64,000 nucleotides of DNA from Herbaspirillum huttiense (GTDB taxonomy: Bacteria; Pseudomonadota; Gammaproteobacteria; Burkholderiales; Burkholderiaceae_D), in contig NZ_CP037993.1 in NCBI RefSeq assembly GCF_004367745.1, positions 4,464,001 through 4,528,000 of the forward strand, in the 5' to 3' direction. This document shows, piece by piece, positions 53,147-62,041 of the stretch. Each line of letters starts with the position of its first letter. The stretch's first letter is position 1. The position numbers and the translations under genes were made by a program. The notes beneath the pieces are model-generated. The model searched no databases. It had not been told where the DNA came from and was given only the letters and a program-made list of their open reading frames with translations.

Positions 53147-54091
53147 ATGGCCAGCCTCAACTACAAGCATCTCCACTATTTCTGGACAGTCGCCAAGACC
53201 GGCGGCGTGGCGCGCGCCAGCGAGCGGCTGCACCTGACCGCGCAGACCATCAGCGGGCAGATCAGCCTGTTCGAGGAATCCCTGGGCTACAAGCTCTTCA
53301 AGCGCGTGGGCCGGCGGCTGGAACTCAATGATGAAGGCCGCATGGTGTTCGATTACGCCGAACGCATCTTCAGCCTCGGCGAGGAGCTGGAAGAAGCCCT
53401 GCGCCTGCGCCCCGGTGGACGCACGCTGCAACTGCGCGTGGGCGTGGCCGATGCCGTGCCCAAGGCGATTGCCTACCTGCTGCTGGAAAGCGCACTGGCG
53501 ATGCAGGACCCGATCCGCATCATTTGCCGCGAAGGCAAGCTGGACGTACTGCTGGCCGACCTGGCCATCCACAAGCTGGACATCATCATCGCCGACAGCC
53601 CGATGCCGCCCAATGTGGACGTGCGCGGCTACCACCACTTGCTGGGCGAATGCGATACCAGCTTCTTTGCCACGCCCGAACTGGCCAGGCGCTATCGCAA
53701 GGGCTTTCCGCAGAGCCTCGATGCCGCGCCCTTCCTGATGCCGGGGGAAGATGCGGCGGTGCGTCCGCGCCTGCTGCGCTGGTTCGAGAAGGAAGGCATC
53801 CGCCCAAAGATCACGGGAGAATTTGACGATGGGGCCCTGCTGCTGGCCTTCGGCGACGCCGGCGCAGGCATCTTTGCGGCCCCCACGGCGATTGCCGGGC
53901 AGATCCGCAAGCAATATGGGCTGGTGGAGATCGGCAAGACCGACGCCATCCGCGAGCAGTTCTATGCGATCTCGGTCGAGCGCAGGCTGAGCCATCCGGC
54001 CGTGCTGGCGATCCAGACCGCGGCGCGCGGCAATCTCATCGTGGGGAGCACGCCACCCCGGCCCGACGGCAAGACCGGGACCCGGCAATGA
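53147..54091 (+). CDS. LysR-family regulator, NhaR-like
   Basis: The 314-aa protein has a winged helix-turn-helix in residues about 5-65 starting LNYKHLHYFWTVAKTGGVARA, which with SERLHLTAQTISGQISLFEE is the characteristic NhaR opening (key parts YKHLHYFWTVAKTGG and TAQTISGQ). The effector domain has LGECDTSFFATPELA and FDDGALLLAFGDAGAGIFAAP. NhaR responds to Na+ in E. coli and activates nhaA; no antiporter gene is adjacent. It may regulate the divergent zinc-ribbon/terC unit through the palindrome at 53093. The ribosome-binding site is weak. Confidence 0.87.
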   Translation: MASLNYKHLHYFWTVAKTGGVARASERLHLTAQTISGQISLFEESLGYKLFKRVGRRLELNDEGRMVFDYAERIFSLGEELEEALRLRPGGRTLQLRVGVADAVPKAIAYLLLESALAMQDPIRIICREGKLDVLLADLAIHKLDIIIADSPMPPNVDVRGYHHLLGECDTSFFATPELARRYRKGFPQSLDAAPFLMPGEDAAVRPRLLRWFEKEGIRPKITGEFDDGALLLAFGDAGAGIFAAPTAIAGQIRKQYGLVEIGKTDAIREQFYAISVERRLSHPAVLAIQTAARGNLIVGSTPPRPDGKTGTRQ

Positions 54092-54250
54092 GACCGACGG
54101 GCACAAGCATGCAGGATGCGGAAAAAACGAAAATATATGCACCTTGGTACATATCCCTTGCACACATGTGGCAAACTGACTCGTCATACCAGTGCAGTCG
54201 TAAATGACGGGAAATGCAGGGCTGAAAATGGGATGAAAAAACGCGGCACA

Positions 54251-54285
54251 AAAGAAAAACCCCACGGCCCTTGCGAGTCGTGGGG
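54251..54285 (-). terminator. Terminator for the minus-strand LysR gene
   Basis: On the minus strand CCCCACG, a 12-nt loop, CGTGGGG is followed by TTTTTCTTTT. It is about 170 bp downstream of the LysR stop. Confidence 0.75.
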
Positions 54286-54291
54286 TAAATC

Positions 54292-54313
54292 CCATTCTCG
54301 GGGGGGAGAATGG
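54292..54313. repeat. Hairpin with poly-G loop
   Basis: CCATTCTC-GGGGGG-GAGAATGG is a perfect 8-bp stem with a loop of six G on the plus strand (six C on the minus). It lies beside the terminator at 54251-54285. The homopolymer loop is unusual and could be slippage-prone. Confidence 0.6.
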
Positions 54314-54455
54314 AGGGGGAACTTCAATATAGGGAAATAGCCGAGCTGTCGCAGCCGTTTTTACAAATGGTTACACCCTCTTCATATGCTGCAACCGCAA
54401 ACATATTTGTGGCGTGGAGGTTCATATCAAAACAATCCGGTATGAATCCAATATA

Positions 54456-55319
54456 TCAAAGACTTGCCACAAGTAAAGAACGCAGGGCCAGCAGCGAAGC
54501 CGAGCTGCGTTCCCGCCGGCTGATCAGGAAGGTGGTCACGCGGCCATCGCGGCCCAGCGAGTGGGTGGCAAATCCGTGCGGTTCCAACTGCATCGCGATC
54601 ACCGAACGCGGCACCACCGCCACCCCGGCACCTGCCGCCACGCAGGCCAGGATGGCGTGATAGGAGGCCAGTTCCAGCGTGCGTACCGGCACCCCGCCCT
54701 TGCCTTGGCCGGCGAACCAGCTTTCTGCATGGCGGCGGTAGGCGCAGCCCTGCTCGAAGACGATCAGGGTATCCAGCATCACATCCTCGGGCGAGCGCAC
54801 CCGGCGATGGCTGCGCGGCGTCACCAGCAGCAGTTCTTCCTTGTACAGCGGTGTTGCGGACAGCGCGCCATCCTCGATGGGCCCGGCCACCAGCGCCGCA
54901 TCCAGCTTGCCGGCGCGCACCCCGGCGATCAGTACGTCGGTCGGGCCGGTCGACAGTTCCAGCCGCACTTCGGGCCAGCGCTGGTGGAATTCGGCCAAGG
55001 GGGCCGGCAAGCGGCTGGCGGCGGCGCTTTCCATGGAGCCGATGCGCAGTCGGCCACGCGGATTCTGCGGCGAAACCACCTCGCGCGCCTCCTGCACCAG
55101 GTCGAGGATGCGCTCGGCGTAATCCAGCAGGGCTTCGCCCGAGGCAGTGAGTACCAGCCGCTTGCGGTCGCGCACGAACAGCGGCACGCCGATGGATTCC
55201 TCCAGCTGCTTGATGCGCGTGGTGACATTGGACTGCACCCGGTTGAGCCGCTCGGCGGCGCGGGTCACGCCGCCTTCGGCGACGACGGTGCGGAAGATTT
55301 CCAGTTCGGCCAGTTCCAT
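54456..55319 (-). CDS. LysR-family transcriptional regulator
   Basis: The 287-aa protein has an N-terminal helix-turn-helix (EIFRTVVAEGGVTRAAERL, VQSNVTTRIKQLEE) and an effector-binding domain with GSMESAAASRLPAPLAEFH, FEQGCAYRRHAESWF and VAAGAGVAVVPRSVIA. The subgroup resembles CysB/CbbR-like or GltC-like regulators; the ligand is unknown. It is divergent from an MFS gene (118-bp gap with an ATTC-N8-GAAT dyad), which it probably regulates. The pairing of LysR with a YbfB-type MFS protein recurs in proteobacteria. Confidence 0.9.
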   Translation of the reverse strand: MELAELEIFRTVVAEGGVTRAAERLNRVQSNVTTRIKQLEESIGVPLFVRDRKRLVLTASGEALLDYAERILDLVQEAREVVSPQNPRGRLRIGSMESAAASRLPAPLAEFHQRWPEVRLELSTGPTDVLIAGVRAGKLDAALVAGPIEDGALSATPLYKEELLLVTPRSHRRVRSPEDVMLDTLIVFEQGCAYRRHAESWFAGQGKGGVPVRTLELASYHAILACVAAGAGVAVVPRSVIAMQLEPHGFATHSLGRDGRVTTFLISRRERSSASLLALRSLLVASL

Positions 55320-55366
55320 GGCTGCTCCAGTGGATGTTCTCGAATCAAGATGAAGTCATCCCGATT

Positions 55367-55382
55367 ATTCATTTTTTGGAAT
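55367..55382. promoter_or_regulatory. Candidate LysR box between the LysR and MFS genes
   Basis: ATTC-ATTTTTTG-GAAT is a short dyad of the T-N11-A class typical of LysR binding sites, 48 bp from the LysR start and 55 bp from the MFS start. The match is short, so confidence is limited. Confidence 0.35.
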
Positions 55383-55436
55383 GACTGAAAGACGATAGCA
55401 TAGACCCCTGTTCACCTCACGCCTTTGCGCTTGCCC

Positions 55437-56660
55437 ATGACCCAGCCCGCCGCCTCACACCCCAGCGCCTCCCTTCACGCGCTGGCCTGGAAAGTCTGCC
55501 TGTCCGGCATGGTGGCCCTGTCGGTGGCGATGGGCATCGGCCGTTTCGCCTTCACGCCTTTGCTGCCGATGATGCTGCACGAAGGCAGCCTCTCGCTGCA
55601 GATGGGCGGCTGGCTGGCCACGGCCAATTACCTGGGCTACTTCGCCGGTGCCATGCTGTGCGCCTTCCATCGCAGCAAGCGCGGCGTGGCCATGCTGCGC
55701 GCCGGGCTGGTGGTGACCATCCTGCTCACGCTGGGCATGGGCGTGCTGCATCAGGACTGGATCTGGCTGTGGATGCGTTTTCTCTCGGGCGTGGCCAGCG
55801 CCTATGTGTTCGTCTATACCGCCGGCTGGTGCCTGCAGCAACTGACGCAGCTGGGCCGTCCGGAACTGGGCGGCGTGATCTTCTGTGGTCCCGGCCTGGG
55901 CATCGCGCTGACCGGCCTGCTCTCGGGCCCCATGATTGCGGCCGGCTGGCTGGCCGCCGGTGGCTGGATCCTCTTCGGTGTCATCGCGCTCGGGCTTACG
56001 GCGCTGGTGTGGAAGTCGTTCAGCTTCGATGCCGGGCGCGGTCTCAACGTGCATCCGCATGACAGCAATGCAGCACAGGCTCCGGTCCCGGAATCGGCGA
56101 GCCGGAAGCGGGAAGTGATGATCCAGGTGATTGCCTACGGCATCGCCGGATTCGGATACATCATCACCGCCACCTTCCTGCCGGTGATCGCGCGCCAGGC
56201 ACTGCCGGGCTCGGTGTGGCCGGATTACTTCTGGCCCATCTTCGGCTTGTCGGTGGCGGCCGGGGCCTTCAGCGCCACGCGGCTGTCGGTACAGGGCGAC
56301 CAGCGCCTGCTGCTGACCGGGGCTTACCTGATGCAGGCGGCGGGAGTGCTGGTGTCGATCCTGTTCCCCACTGCGCCCGGCTTTGCGCTGAGCTGTCTGC
56401 TGCTCGGTCTGCCCTTTACCGCCATTACCTTGTTCGGCATGCGCGAAGCACGCCGCCTTCGGCGCGAACAGGCCAGCAGCCTGATGGCCCTGATGACCGC
56501 CGCCTACGGCATCGGCCAGATCGCCGGCCCGCCGCTGGCCACCGCCCTGGTGCACGGCAGTGGCTCTTTCACGCCCTCGCTGTGCGTGGCGGCGGTGACG
56601 CTGCTGATCGGCGCGGGCCTCTATTATCGACTCACGATCACGCATCGCCTGCCGCGCTGA
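55437..56660 (+). CDS. MFS transporter, YbfB/YjiJ family
   Basis: The 407-aa inner-membrane protein has about 12 hydrophobic spans. The N-terminal VALSVAMGIGRFAFTPLLPMM is the YbfB/YjiJ hallmark (key part MGIGRFAFTPLLPMM), with GWLATANYLGYFAGAM following. The central loop (around residues 200-230) is polar and contains NVHPHDSNAAQAP. The C-terminal half has LMTAAYGIGQIAGPPLATAL. The ATG at 55437 fits the family better than an upstream TTG. The substrate is unknown. It is divergent from the LysR gene that probably controls it. Confidence 0.88.
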   Translation: MTQPAASHPSASLHALAWKVCLSGMVALSVAMGIGRFAFTPLLPMMLHEGSLSLQMGGWLATANYLGYFAGAMLCAFHRSKRGVAMLRAGLVVTILLTLGMGVLHQDWIWLWMRFLSGVASAYVFVYTAGWCLQQLTQLGRPELGGVIFCGPGLGIALTGLLSGPMIAAGWLAAGGWILFGVIALGLTALVWKSFSFDAGRGLNVHPHDSNAAQAPVPESASRKREVMIQVIAYGIAGFGYIITATFLPVIARQALPGSVWPDYFWPIFGLSVAAGAFSATRLSVQGDQRLLLTGAYLMQAAGVLVSILFPTAPGFALSCLLLGLPFTAITLFGMREARRLRREQASSLMALMTAAYGIGQIAGPPLATALVHGSGSFTPSLCVAAVTLLIGAGLYYRLTITHRLPR

Positions 56661-56681
56661 TCCGCTTTTCGACGCATCATG

Positions 56682-56715
56682 AAAAACGCCCGCGACATCG
56701 ACTGTCGCGGGCGTT
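56682..56715 (-). terminator. Terminator between the MFS gene and amn
   Basis: AACGCCCGCGACA, a short loop, TGTCGCGGGCGTT is a perfect 13-bp stem. The minus-strand side continues with TTTC, so it chiefly ends the amn transcript, and it may also stop the convergent MFS transcript. Confidence 0.85.
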
Positions 56716-56742
56716 CGTCCTTGCAGCCACCAGCAATGTGGA

Positions 56743-58245
56743 TCAGCGGAAGGCCGGCTCCGCAAAGCTGCGCAGCTTGCGGCTGTGCACCTGCTCGATG
56801 CCATTGTTGCGCAACAGCTCCAGCGCGCGAATGCCGATCTGCAAGTGCTGCGCCACGCGCTGCTCGTAGAAGGTATTGGCCATGCCGGGCAGCTTGATCT
56901 CACCGTGCAGCGGCTTGTCCGAGACACACAGCAGCGTGCCGTAGGGCACCCGGAAGCGGAAACCGTTGGCCGCCACCGTCGCACTTTCCATGTCCAGCGC
57001 GATGGCGCGGCTCTGCGAGAAGCGCAGCAGCGGCATGCGATGGTCGCGCAGTTCCCAGTTGCGGTCATCGACCGAGGCCACGGTGCCGGTACGCATGATG
57101 CGCTTCAACTCATAGCCATCGAGCTGGGTGATGCTGGCCACCGCATCCTGCAAGGCCAGCTGCACTTCAGCCAGCGCCGGGATCGGCACCCACAGCGGCA
57201 GGTCATCATCGAGCACGTGATCGTCCCGCACATAGGCATGCGCCAGCACGTAATCCCCCATGCGCTGCGAGGCCGACAGGCCGGCGCAGTGGCCCAGCAT
57301 CAGCCAGCCATGCGGACGCAAGACGGCCACGTGGTCGGTCACCGTCTTGGCATTGGACGGGCCCACGCCGATGTTGACCAGGGTGATGCCGCTACCATCG
57401 GCACGCTGCAGGTGATAGGCCGGCATCTGCGGCTGCCGTGCTGGTGCCACACCGGAAACTGGCCTGGTCTCTGTACCGGTCTGGTTGGCACTCCAGGTGG
57501 TGACATTACCGGGCTCGACGAAGGCAGTGTACTGGCGGCGATAGGCCAGTTCATCCGGATCATCGGTCGGCTCCATCAGACGCCGGCCCAGGCGCACGAA
57601 CTCATCGACGTAGAAAGCGTAGTTGGTGAAGAGCACGTAGCGCTGGAACTGGTCCGGCGAGGTCGCCGTGTAATGGCGCAGGCGATGCAGCGAGTAATCG
57701 ATGCGCGGCCCGGTGAACAGCGCCAGCGGATGCGGCCCTTCGCGCCAGGCACCGTTATCCACTTCATAGGTGCCGTTGGCGATGCGGTCATCCATGGTCG
57801 CCAGGTCGGGCAGGTCGAAGTAATCGGGCAGCGTGCGCAGGTGTTCCGGGTCCAGGCTGCCTTCCACGTGTATGCCCTCGGGGAAGGCGAAGTGCACCGG
57901 GATCGGCAGCTCGCTCACGCCCACTTCCAGCGGCACCTCATGGTTCTGCAGCACCAGCTTGAATTGCGCCAGCAGGTATTGATGGAACAGCTTGGGACGC
58001 GTGAGCGTGGTCTCGTAGCAGCCGGGACCGGCCACGAAACCGAAGGACTGGCGGGTATCGGTGTGGGTGGATTTTTCGGTGGTGATGCGCACGAAGGGAT
58101 AGCAGGCACGCACCCGCTGCGGCATCCCTTCGCCGCTGGAGAACTGGCGGAAGGCATCGCGCAGGATGGCCGTGTTGTGTTCGTAGATCTCCAGCACGCG
58201 CGCATAGGCGGCTTCGGGGTTGGTGAATTTTTCTGTGGCAAACAT
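56743..58245 (-). CDS. amn: AMP nucleosidase
   Basis: The 500-aa enzyme hydrolyses AMP to adenine and ribose-5-phosphate and so adjusts the adenylate pool. The N-terminal Amn-specific domain includes RACYPFVRITTEKSTHTDTR (key part YPFVRITTEKSTH). The C-terminal nucleoside-phosphorylase-like domain has TLVNIGVGPSNAKTVTDH, GHCAGLSASQRMGDYVLAHAY and ALDMESATVAANGFRFRVPYGTLL, the Glu-Ser segment binding ribose. The length is close to the 484 aa of E. coli. GGAG precedes the ATG. It is monocistronic, convergent with the MFS gene. Confidence 0.95.
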   Translation of the reverse strand: MFATEKFTNPEAAYARVLEIYEHNTAILRDAFRQFSSGEGMPQRVRACYPFVRITTEKSTHTDTRQSFGFVAGPGCYETTLTRPKLFHQYLLAQFKLVLQNHEVPLEVGVSELPIPVHFAFPEGIHVEGSLDPEHLRTLPDYFDLPDLATMDDRIANGTYEVDNGAWREGPHPLALFTGPRIDYSLHRLRHYTATSPDQFQRYVLFTNYAFYVDEFVRLGRRLMEPTDDPDELAYRRQYTAFVEPGNVTTWSANQTGTETRPVSGVAPARQPQMPAYHLQRADGSGITLVNIGVGPSNAKTVTDHVAVLRPHGWLMLGHCAGLSASQRMGDYVLAHAYVRDDHVLDDDLPLWVPIPALAEVQLALQDAVASITQLDGYELKRIMRTGTVASVDDRNWELRDHRMPLLRFSQSRAIALDMESATVAANGFRFRVPYGTLLCVSDKPLHGEIKLPGMANTFYEQRVAQHLQIGIRALELLRNNGIEQVHSRKLRSFAEPAFR

Positions 58246-58814
58246 CGTGGTTCTCCATCATTGCCGCGCGCCGCACCGGTGTAAAAGCCAATGCGCTGGG
58301 GCGGCGCGGCCGGTTGGACCGGTCATTCATCGAAAGAACTTGTGCGCGGCACCATCTTACCTGAGAGCGCTGCTTTCCACGCAGCTGCGCCATGCCGCGA
58401 TCAAGCAGGACAATGCCGCGCTTGTCAGGCTTTGCTGCACTCTGATTCGGTGATATCTTCCGAGTTCTTCGGCGCGATTTACTTATTTTTTCAAGCGCGC
58501 CTTCCCTGCCCGCCTGCCCTGCGCCGGCACACCCCGGCCACCTGCGTCAGCGCGCTGTCAGTTGCGCGTCATTTTGCCCTTTTCGATCACTCCTGCCGGG
58601 CCAAAACGCACCAAACGTGCGCGCCCCCCTGTCGCAAAGGCCCGCGCCATGCGGCTTTCTCACCCGATAAAAAAACCTTTGATTGCCAGGCGAGCCGGTG
58701 CTATCGTGTCGGCGCTTTTGGCGGGATGAGATCGCGCGGCAAGACGTGAGACATCTTCGCAAGGCTACCAATAAAACTAAGAAAATCCATTCAACCACTC
58801 GTTCAGAGGCAAAC
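58246..58814. other. Long intergenic region amn-ansB
   Basis: This 569-bp gap holds two divergent promoter regions. A good plus-strand promoter lies at 58679-58707. Several open frames run through it but none has a ribosome-binding site or recognisable product. Short dyads such as CCAAACGTGCGCG are not distinctive. I see no RNA gene. Confidence 0.5.
58679..58707 (+). promoter_or_regulatory. Candidate ansB promoter
   Basis: TTGATT (58679-58684) and TATCGT (58702-58707) are separated by 17 bp. The start would be near 58714, leaving a 100-nt leader before the asparaginase ATG. Confidence 0.5.
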
Positions 58815-59882
58815 ATGTTCATCAGAAAAATCTTCCAGCAGATGCTGGTCCTGCTCTGCCTGGCCGCGGCCGCAGCCGCACAAGCACAAAACCTGCCCAA
58901 CGTGGTCATCCTGGCCACCGGCGGCACCATCGCCGGTACCGGTGCCACCAGCACCACCACCGTCGGCTACACCGCTGCCAAGGTCGGCGTGGATGCGCTG
59001 ATTGCCGCCATTCCCGAACTCAAGAAGGTCGCCAACGTGCGCGGCGAGCAGGTCATGCAGATCGCCAGCGAGAACATGAACAACGACGCCTGGCTGAAGC
59101 TGGCCAAGCGCGTCAACACCCTGCTGGCGCAGAGTGACGTCGATGGCATCGTCATCACCCACGGCACCGATACCATCGAAGAAACCGCCTACTTCCTGGA
59201 CCTGGTGGTCAAGAGCAAGAAGCCGGTGGTGATCGTGGGCGCGATGCGCCCCTCCACCGCCATCAGCGCTGACGGCCCGATCAACCTGTATAACGCCGTG
59301 CTGCTGGCCGGCTCCAAGGAAGCCGTCGGCAAGGGCGTACTGGTGACCCTGAACGACCAGATCAATGCTGGCCGTGAAGTGACCAAGACCAACACCTCCA
59401 CCATGGACACCTTCAAGACGCCGGAACTGGGCTTCCTGGGCTACATCCAGGGCAGCAAGCCTTACTTCTATCGCCAGTCCACCCGCAAGAACACGGCCGA
59501 CACCCCGTTCGACATCATGAACCTGGACAAGCTGCCGCAAGTGGACATCGTCTATGGCTACGCCAACATGAACCCGATCGCCCTGAACGCCTTCGTGGCC
59601 GCAGGTGCGCAAGGCATCATCCACGCCGGCGTGGGTGACGGCAGCCTGAACAACACCGTGGTGCCATCGCTGACCGAGGCCCGCAAGAAGGGCGTCGTGA
59701 TCGTGCGTTCCAGCCGCGTCGGCCAGGGCATCGTGGCGCGCAACGGCGAAGCCGACGATGACAAGCTGGACTTCGTGGTCTCGGATACGCTGAACCCGCA
59801 GAAGGCGCGCATCCTGCTGATGCTGGCCCTGACCAAGACCACCGACAGCAAGGAAATCCAGAAGATGTTCTGGGAGTACTGA
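58815..59882 (+). CDS. Type II (periplasmic) L-asparaginase / glutaminase-asparaginase
   Basis: The 355-aa protein has a Sec signal peptide, MFIRKIFQQMLVLLCLAAAA ending in AAAQAQ, then the asparaginase fold. The first catalytic Thr is in ILATGGTIAGTGATS. The second triad Thr-Asp is in VITHGTDTIEETAYFLD, with the Lys in a later AMRPSTAISADGP segment nearby. It hydrolyses extracellular Asn (and Gln) to acid plus ammonia, a nitrogen-scavenging role. The closest characterised relatives are Pseudomonas-type glutaminase-asparaginases. GAGG lies before the ATG. It is monocistronic with two hairpins downstream. Confidence 0.94.
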   Translation: MFIRKIFQQMLVLLCLAAAAAAQAQNLPNVVILATGGTIAGTGATSTTTVGYTAAKVGVDALIAAIPELKKVANVRGEQVMQIASENMNNDAWLKLAKRVNTLLAQSDVDGIVITHGTDTIEETAYFLDLVVKSKKPVVIVGAMRPSTAISADGPINLYNAVLLAGSKEAVGKGVLVTLNDQINAGREVTKTNTSTMDTFKTPELGFLGYIQGSKPYFYRQSTRKNTADTPFDIMNLDKLPQVDIVYGYANMNPIALNAFVAAGAQGIIHAGVGDGSLNNTVVPSLTEARKKGVVIVRSSRVGQGIVARNGEADDDKLDFVVSDTLNPQKARILLMLALTKTTDSKEIQKMFWEY

Positions 59883-59889
59883 TCCTGCC

Positions 59890-59915
59890 GGTCCGGCGGC
59901 CCTGTCCGCCGGACC
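59890..59915 (+). repeat. Perfect 10-bp hairpin after the asparaginase gene
   Basis: GGTCCGGCGG, loop CCCTGT, CCGCCGGACC lies 8 nt past the asparaginase stop, upstream of the T-tailed terminator. It probably protects the mRNA 3' end. Confidence 0.6.
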
Positions 59916-59940
59916 CAGCATCAATCAATCATCAGTCCGA

Positions 59941-59972
59941 AAGCCCGCTGCCCGTGCAGCGGGCTTTTTTTA
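59941..59972 (+). terminator. Terminator after the asparaginase gene
   Basis: AAGCCCGCTGC, loop CCGT, GCAGCGGGCTT followed by TTTTT is a perfect intrinsic terminator. Confidence 0.92.
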
Positions 59973-60047
59973 CGCAGGAACCAAGCACGGCAGGCTTCAC
60001 TCTGTAGAGTTCGTCTTGCCCCGGACCGCTTCACAGGAGAACATCGC

Positions 60048-61676
60048 ATGCCCAGCCGCCGTCAATTCCTCGCCGCCGCCAGTGCCGCTTCGGCATTGGC
60101 CGCCCTCGGCCTCTCGCCGCGTGCGCTGGCGGCGCAGGGCTTGCGCCTGGGCCGTGCGCAGCCGTTTTCCTTCGACAGCCTGATCGCCCGCGCCCGCGAC
60201 ATGGCCCGCACGCCCTACCAGGCCCCGCCGGCCGTCCCCGCAGACGTTCTGGACAAGATCGACTACGAAGCCCACGGCAAGATCCGCTTCAAGACTGCCG
60301 ATGCGCTCTTCGCCCAGGGGCCCGGCGCGTTTCCGGTGACCTTCTTCCACCTCGGCAAGTTCTTCCGTGTACCGGTACGGATGTTCATCCTTGCTGGCCA
60401 GGGTGATGGCACTGTACCGGTACAGTCGCGCGAAGTGTCTTACCGCGATGACTATTTCGACATGCCCGCCGACAGCCCCGCCCATCAGCTTCCGGCAGGC
60501 AGCGGCTTCGCCGGTTTCCGCTTCCAGGAGAGCCGCCTGGCCGACCAGAAGGAGAAGGACTGGCACACCAATGACTGGGTGGCCTTCCTCGGTGCCTCCT
60601 ATTTCCGCGCCATCGGCGATCTGTACCAGTACGGCCTGTCGGCGCGCGGCATCGCCATCGATGTGGCCCAGGCCGACCGGCCTGAAGAATTTCCCGACTT
60701 CACGCAATTCTTCTTCGAGCCCTCTGCCCCCGGCAGCGATACGGTGGTGGTGTATGCCTTGCTCGATGGGCCCAGCATCACGGGTGCCTATCGCTTCGCC
60801 ATGCAGCGCAAGCAGGGCGGCGGCGTGCACATGGAGATCGACAAGTCGCTGTTCCTGCGGCGAGACGTGGCGCGCCTGGGCCTGGCCCCGGCCACCTCGA
60901 TGTACTGGTTCTCGGAAACGGTGAAGGGCACCGGAGCGGACTGGCGGCCGGAGGTGCATGACTCGGACGGACTGGCGATCTGGAACGGTGCAGGCGAACA
61001 TCTCTGGCGTCCGCTCAACAATCCGCCGCGCACCATGTCATCGGCCTTCAGCGACCAGCACCTGCGCGGCTTCGGCCTGCTGCAGCGCGACCGCGATTTC
61101 GATCATTACCTCGACGGCGTGCATTACGAACGCCGCCCCAGCCTGTGGGTAGAACCGGTGGGCGACTGGGGCGAAGGCGAAGTGCAATTGATCGAGCTGC
61201 GCACCGATGACGAGATCCACGACAACATCGTCGCCATGTGGGTGCCCAAGGCCCCGGCGCGCACCGGCAACGCCTATCGCCTGCGCTACCGGCTCTACTG
61301 GCAGCAGGACGAGCCCTTCCCTTCCCCGCTGGCACGCTGCGTGGCCACGCGCCTGGGACGTGGCGGCCAGCCGGGCCAGCCGAGGCCGCCGCAGGTGCGC
61401 AAGTTCATGGTGGAGTTCAAGGGAGAAGCGCTGGCGGGGCTGCCTTTCGGCGTGAAGCCGGAAGCGGTCATCACGGCGTCGCGCGGCAGCATTTCCTATG
61501 TCTATACCGAAGCGCTGCCCAATGGCGTGCCCGGCCACTGGCGCGCGCAGTTCGATCTCACGGCCAGCGGCGAGGAACCGGTCGAGCTGCGCCTGTTCCT
61601 GCGCCATCAGGGCCAGGCATTGAGCGAGACCTGGCTGTTCCAGTACCATCCGTTTGCCGCGCGGGAAGTCTATTGA
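60048..61676 (+). CDS. OpgD/MdoG-family periplasmic glucan biosynthesis protein
   Basis: The 542-aa protein begins MPSRRQFLAAASAASALAAL, a twin-arginine signal of the kind used by E. coli OpgD rather than Sec-exported OpgG. The MdoG domain follows: IDYEAHGKIRFKTADALF, FHLGKFFRVPVRMF, FAGFRFQESRL with DWVAFLGASYFRAIG, YGLSARGIAIDVA and ERRPSLWVEPVGDWGEGEVQLIE (key part SLWVEPVGDWG). The family shapes osmoregulated periplasmic glucans, and some members are beta-1,2-glucanases. The predicted role is trimming or modifying the glucan backbone. No opgH partner is nearby. GGAG lies about 9 nt before the ATG. Confidence 0.88.
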   Translation: MPSRRQFLAAASAASALAALGLSPRALAAQGLRLGRAQPFSFDSLIARARDMARTPYQAPPAVPADVLDKIDYEAHGKIRFKTADALFAQGPGAFPVTFFHLGKFFRVPVRMFILAGQGDGTVPVQSREVSYRDDYFDMPADSPAHQLPAGSGFAGFRFQESRLADQKEKDWHTNDWVAFLGASYFRAIGDLYQYGLSARGIAIDVAQADRPEEFPDFTQFFFEPSAPGSDTVVVYALLDGPSITGAYRFAMQRKQGGGVHMEIDKSLFLRRDVARLGLAPATSMYWFSETVKGTGADWRPEVHDSDGLAIWNGAGEHLWRPLNNPPRTMSSAFSDQHLRGFGLLQRDRDFDHYLDGVHYERRPSLWVEPVGDWGEGEVQLIELRTDDEIHDNIVAMWVPKAPARTGNAYRLRYRLYWQQDEPFPSPLARCVATRLGRGGQPGQPRPPQVRKFMVEFKGEALAGLPFGVKPEAVITASRGSISYVYTEALPNGVPGHWRAQFDLTASGEEPVELRLFLRHQGQALSETWLFQYHPFAAREVY

Positions 61677-61718
61677 AATGCGGTGAAATAGTTTTTTTGA
61701 AGGGCTGCGAAAAAATGT

Positions 61719-61747
61719 TTGTACTTTTTTGAAAAGCTCCTTATAAT
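61719..61747 (+). promoter_or_regulatory. tRNA-Arg promoter
   Basis: TTGTAC (61719-61724) and TATAAT (61742-61747) are 17 bp apart, with the predicted start just upstream of the tRNA. The region before it is A/T-rich. Confidence 0.65.
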
Positions 61748-61758
61748 CTCGTTCTTTC

Positions 61759-61835
61759 GCGGCTGTAGCTCAGCTGGATAGAGTACTTGGCTACGAACCA
61801 AGGGGTCGTGGGTTCGATTCCTGCCAGCCGCACCA
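61759..61835 (+). tRNA. tRNA-Arg (anticodon ACG)
   Basis: The 77-nt gene with encoded CCA has acceptor arms GCGGCTG/CAGCCGC. The D arm is AGCTCAGCTGGATAGAGT, the anticodon loop CTACGAA gives ACG, and the T arm has GGTTCGATTCC. A34 is expected to be deaminated to inosine by TadA. It has its own promoter and terminator. Confidence 0.97.
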
Positions 61836-61845
61836 TATGTAGTAG

Positions 61846-61878
61846 AAAAAGGGTCCATCGCAAGATGGGCCCTTTTTT
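61846..61878 (+). terminator. Terminator after tRNA-Arg
   Basis: AAAAAGGGTCCATC, loop GCAA, GATGGGCCCTTTTTT is a near-perfect stem with a T run, 10 nt past the tRNA CCA. Confidence 0.9.
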
Positions 61879-62041
61879 GTTTTGTGCTGCCGCCAGCATG
61901 GCGCAGCTCATCCACAGAATCCTAGGCTGGCCGACGCACGGTTGCGCCATCGTCCGACAGGCCCCCGCAGCCCGGCTGGGGATAATCAAGGCTCCCCGAA
62001 TCCGATTCCATCGATTTCCCTCGATGCCCACAGGAGCCGCA

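Larger units (their letters stand above)
54092..54455. other. Intergenic region between two LysR genes
   Basis: This gap holds the LysR terminator at 54251-54285 and a hairpin with a six-G loop at 54292-54313. An A/T-rich segment (54340-54455) contains repeated TACAAATGG-like words. No ORF with a ribosome-binding site is seen. The two flanking genes are convergent. Confidence 0.6.

Noticed and set aside
58246..58814. Open frames in the amn-ansB gap
   Set aside because: No ribosome-binding sites, unlikely compositions, and overlap with the probable promoter of the asparaginase gene.
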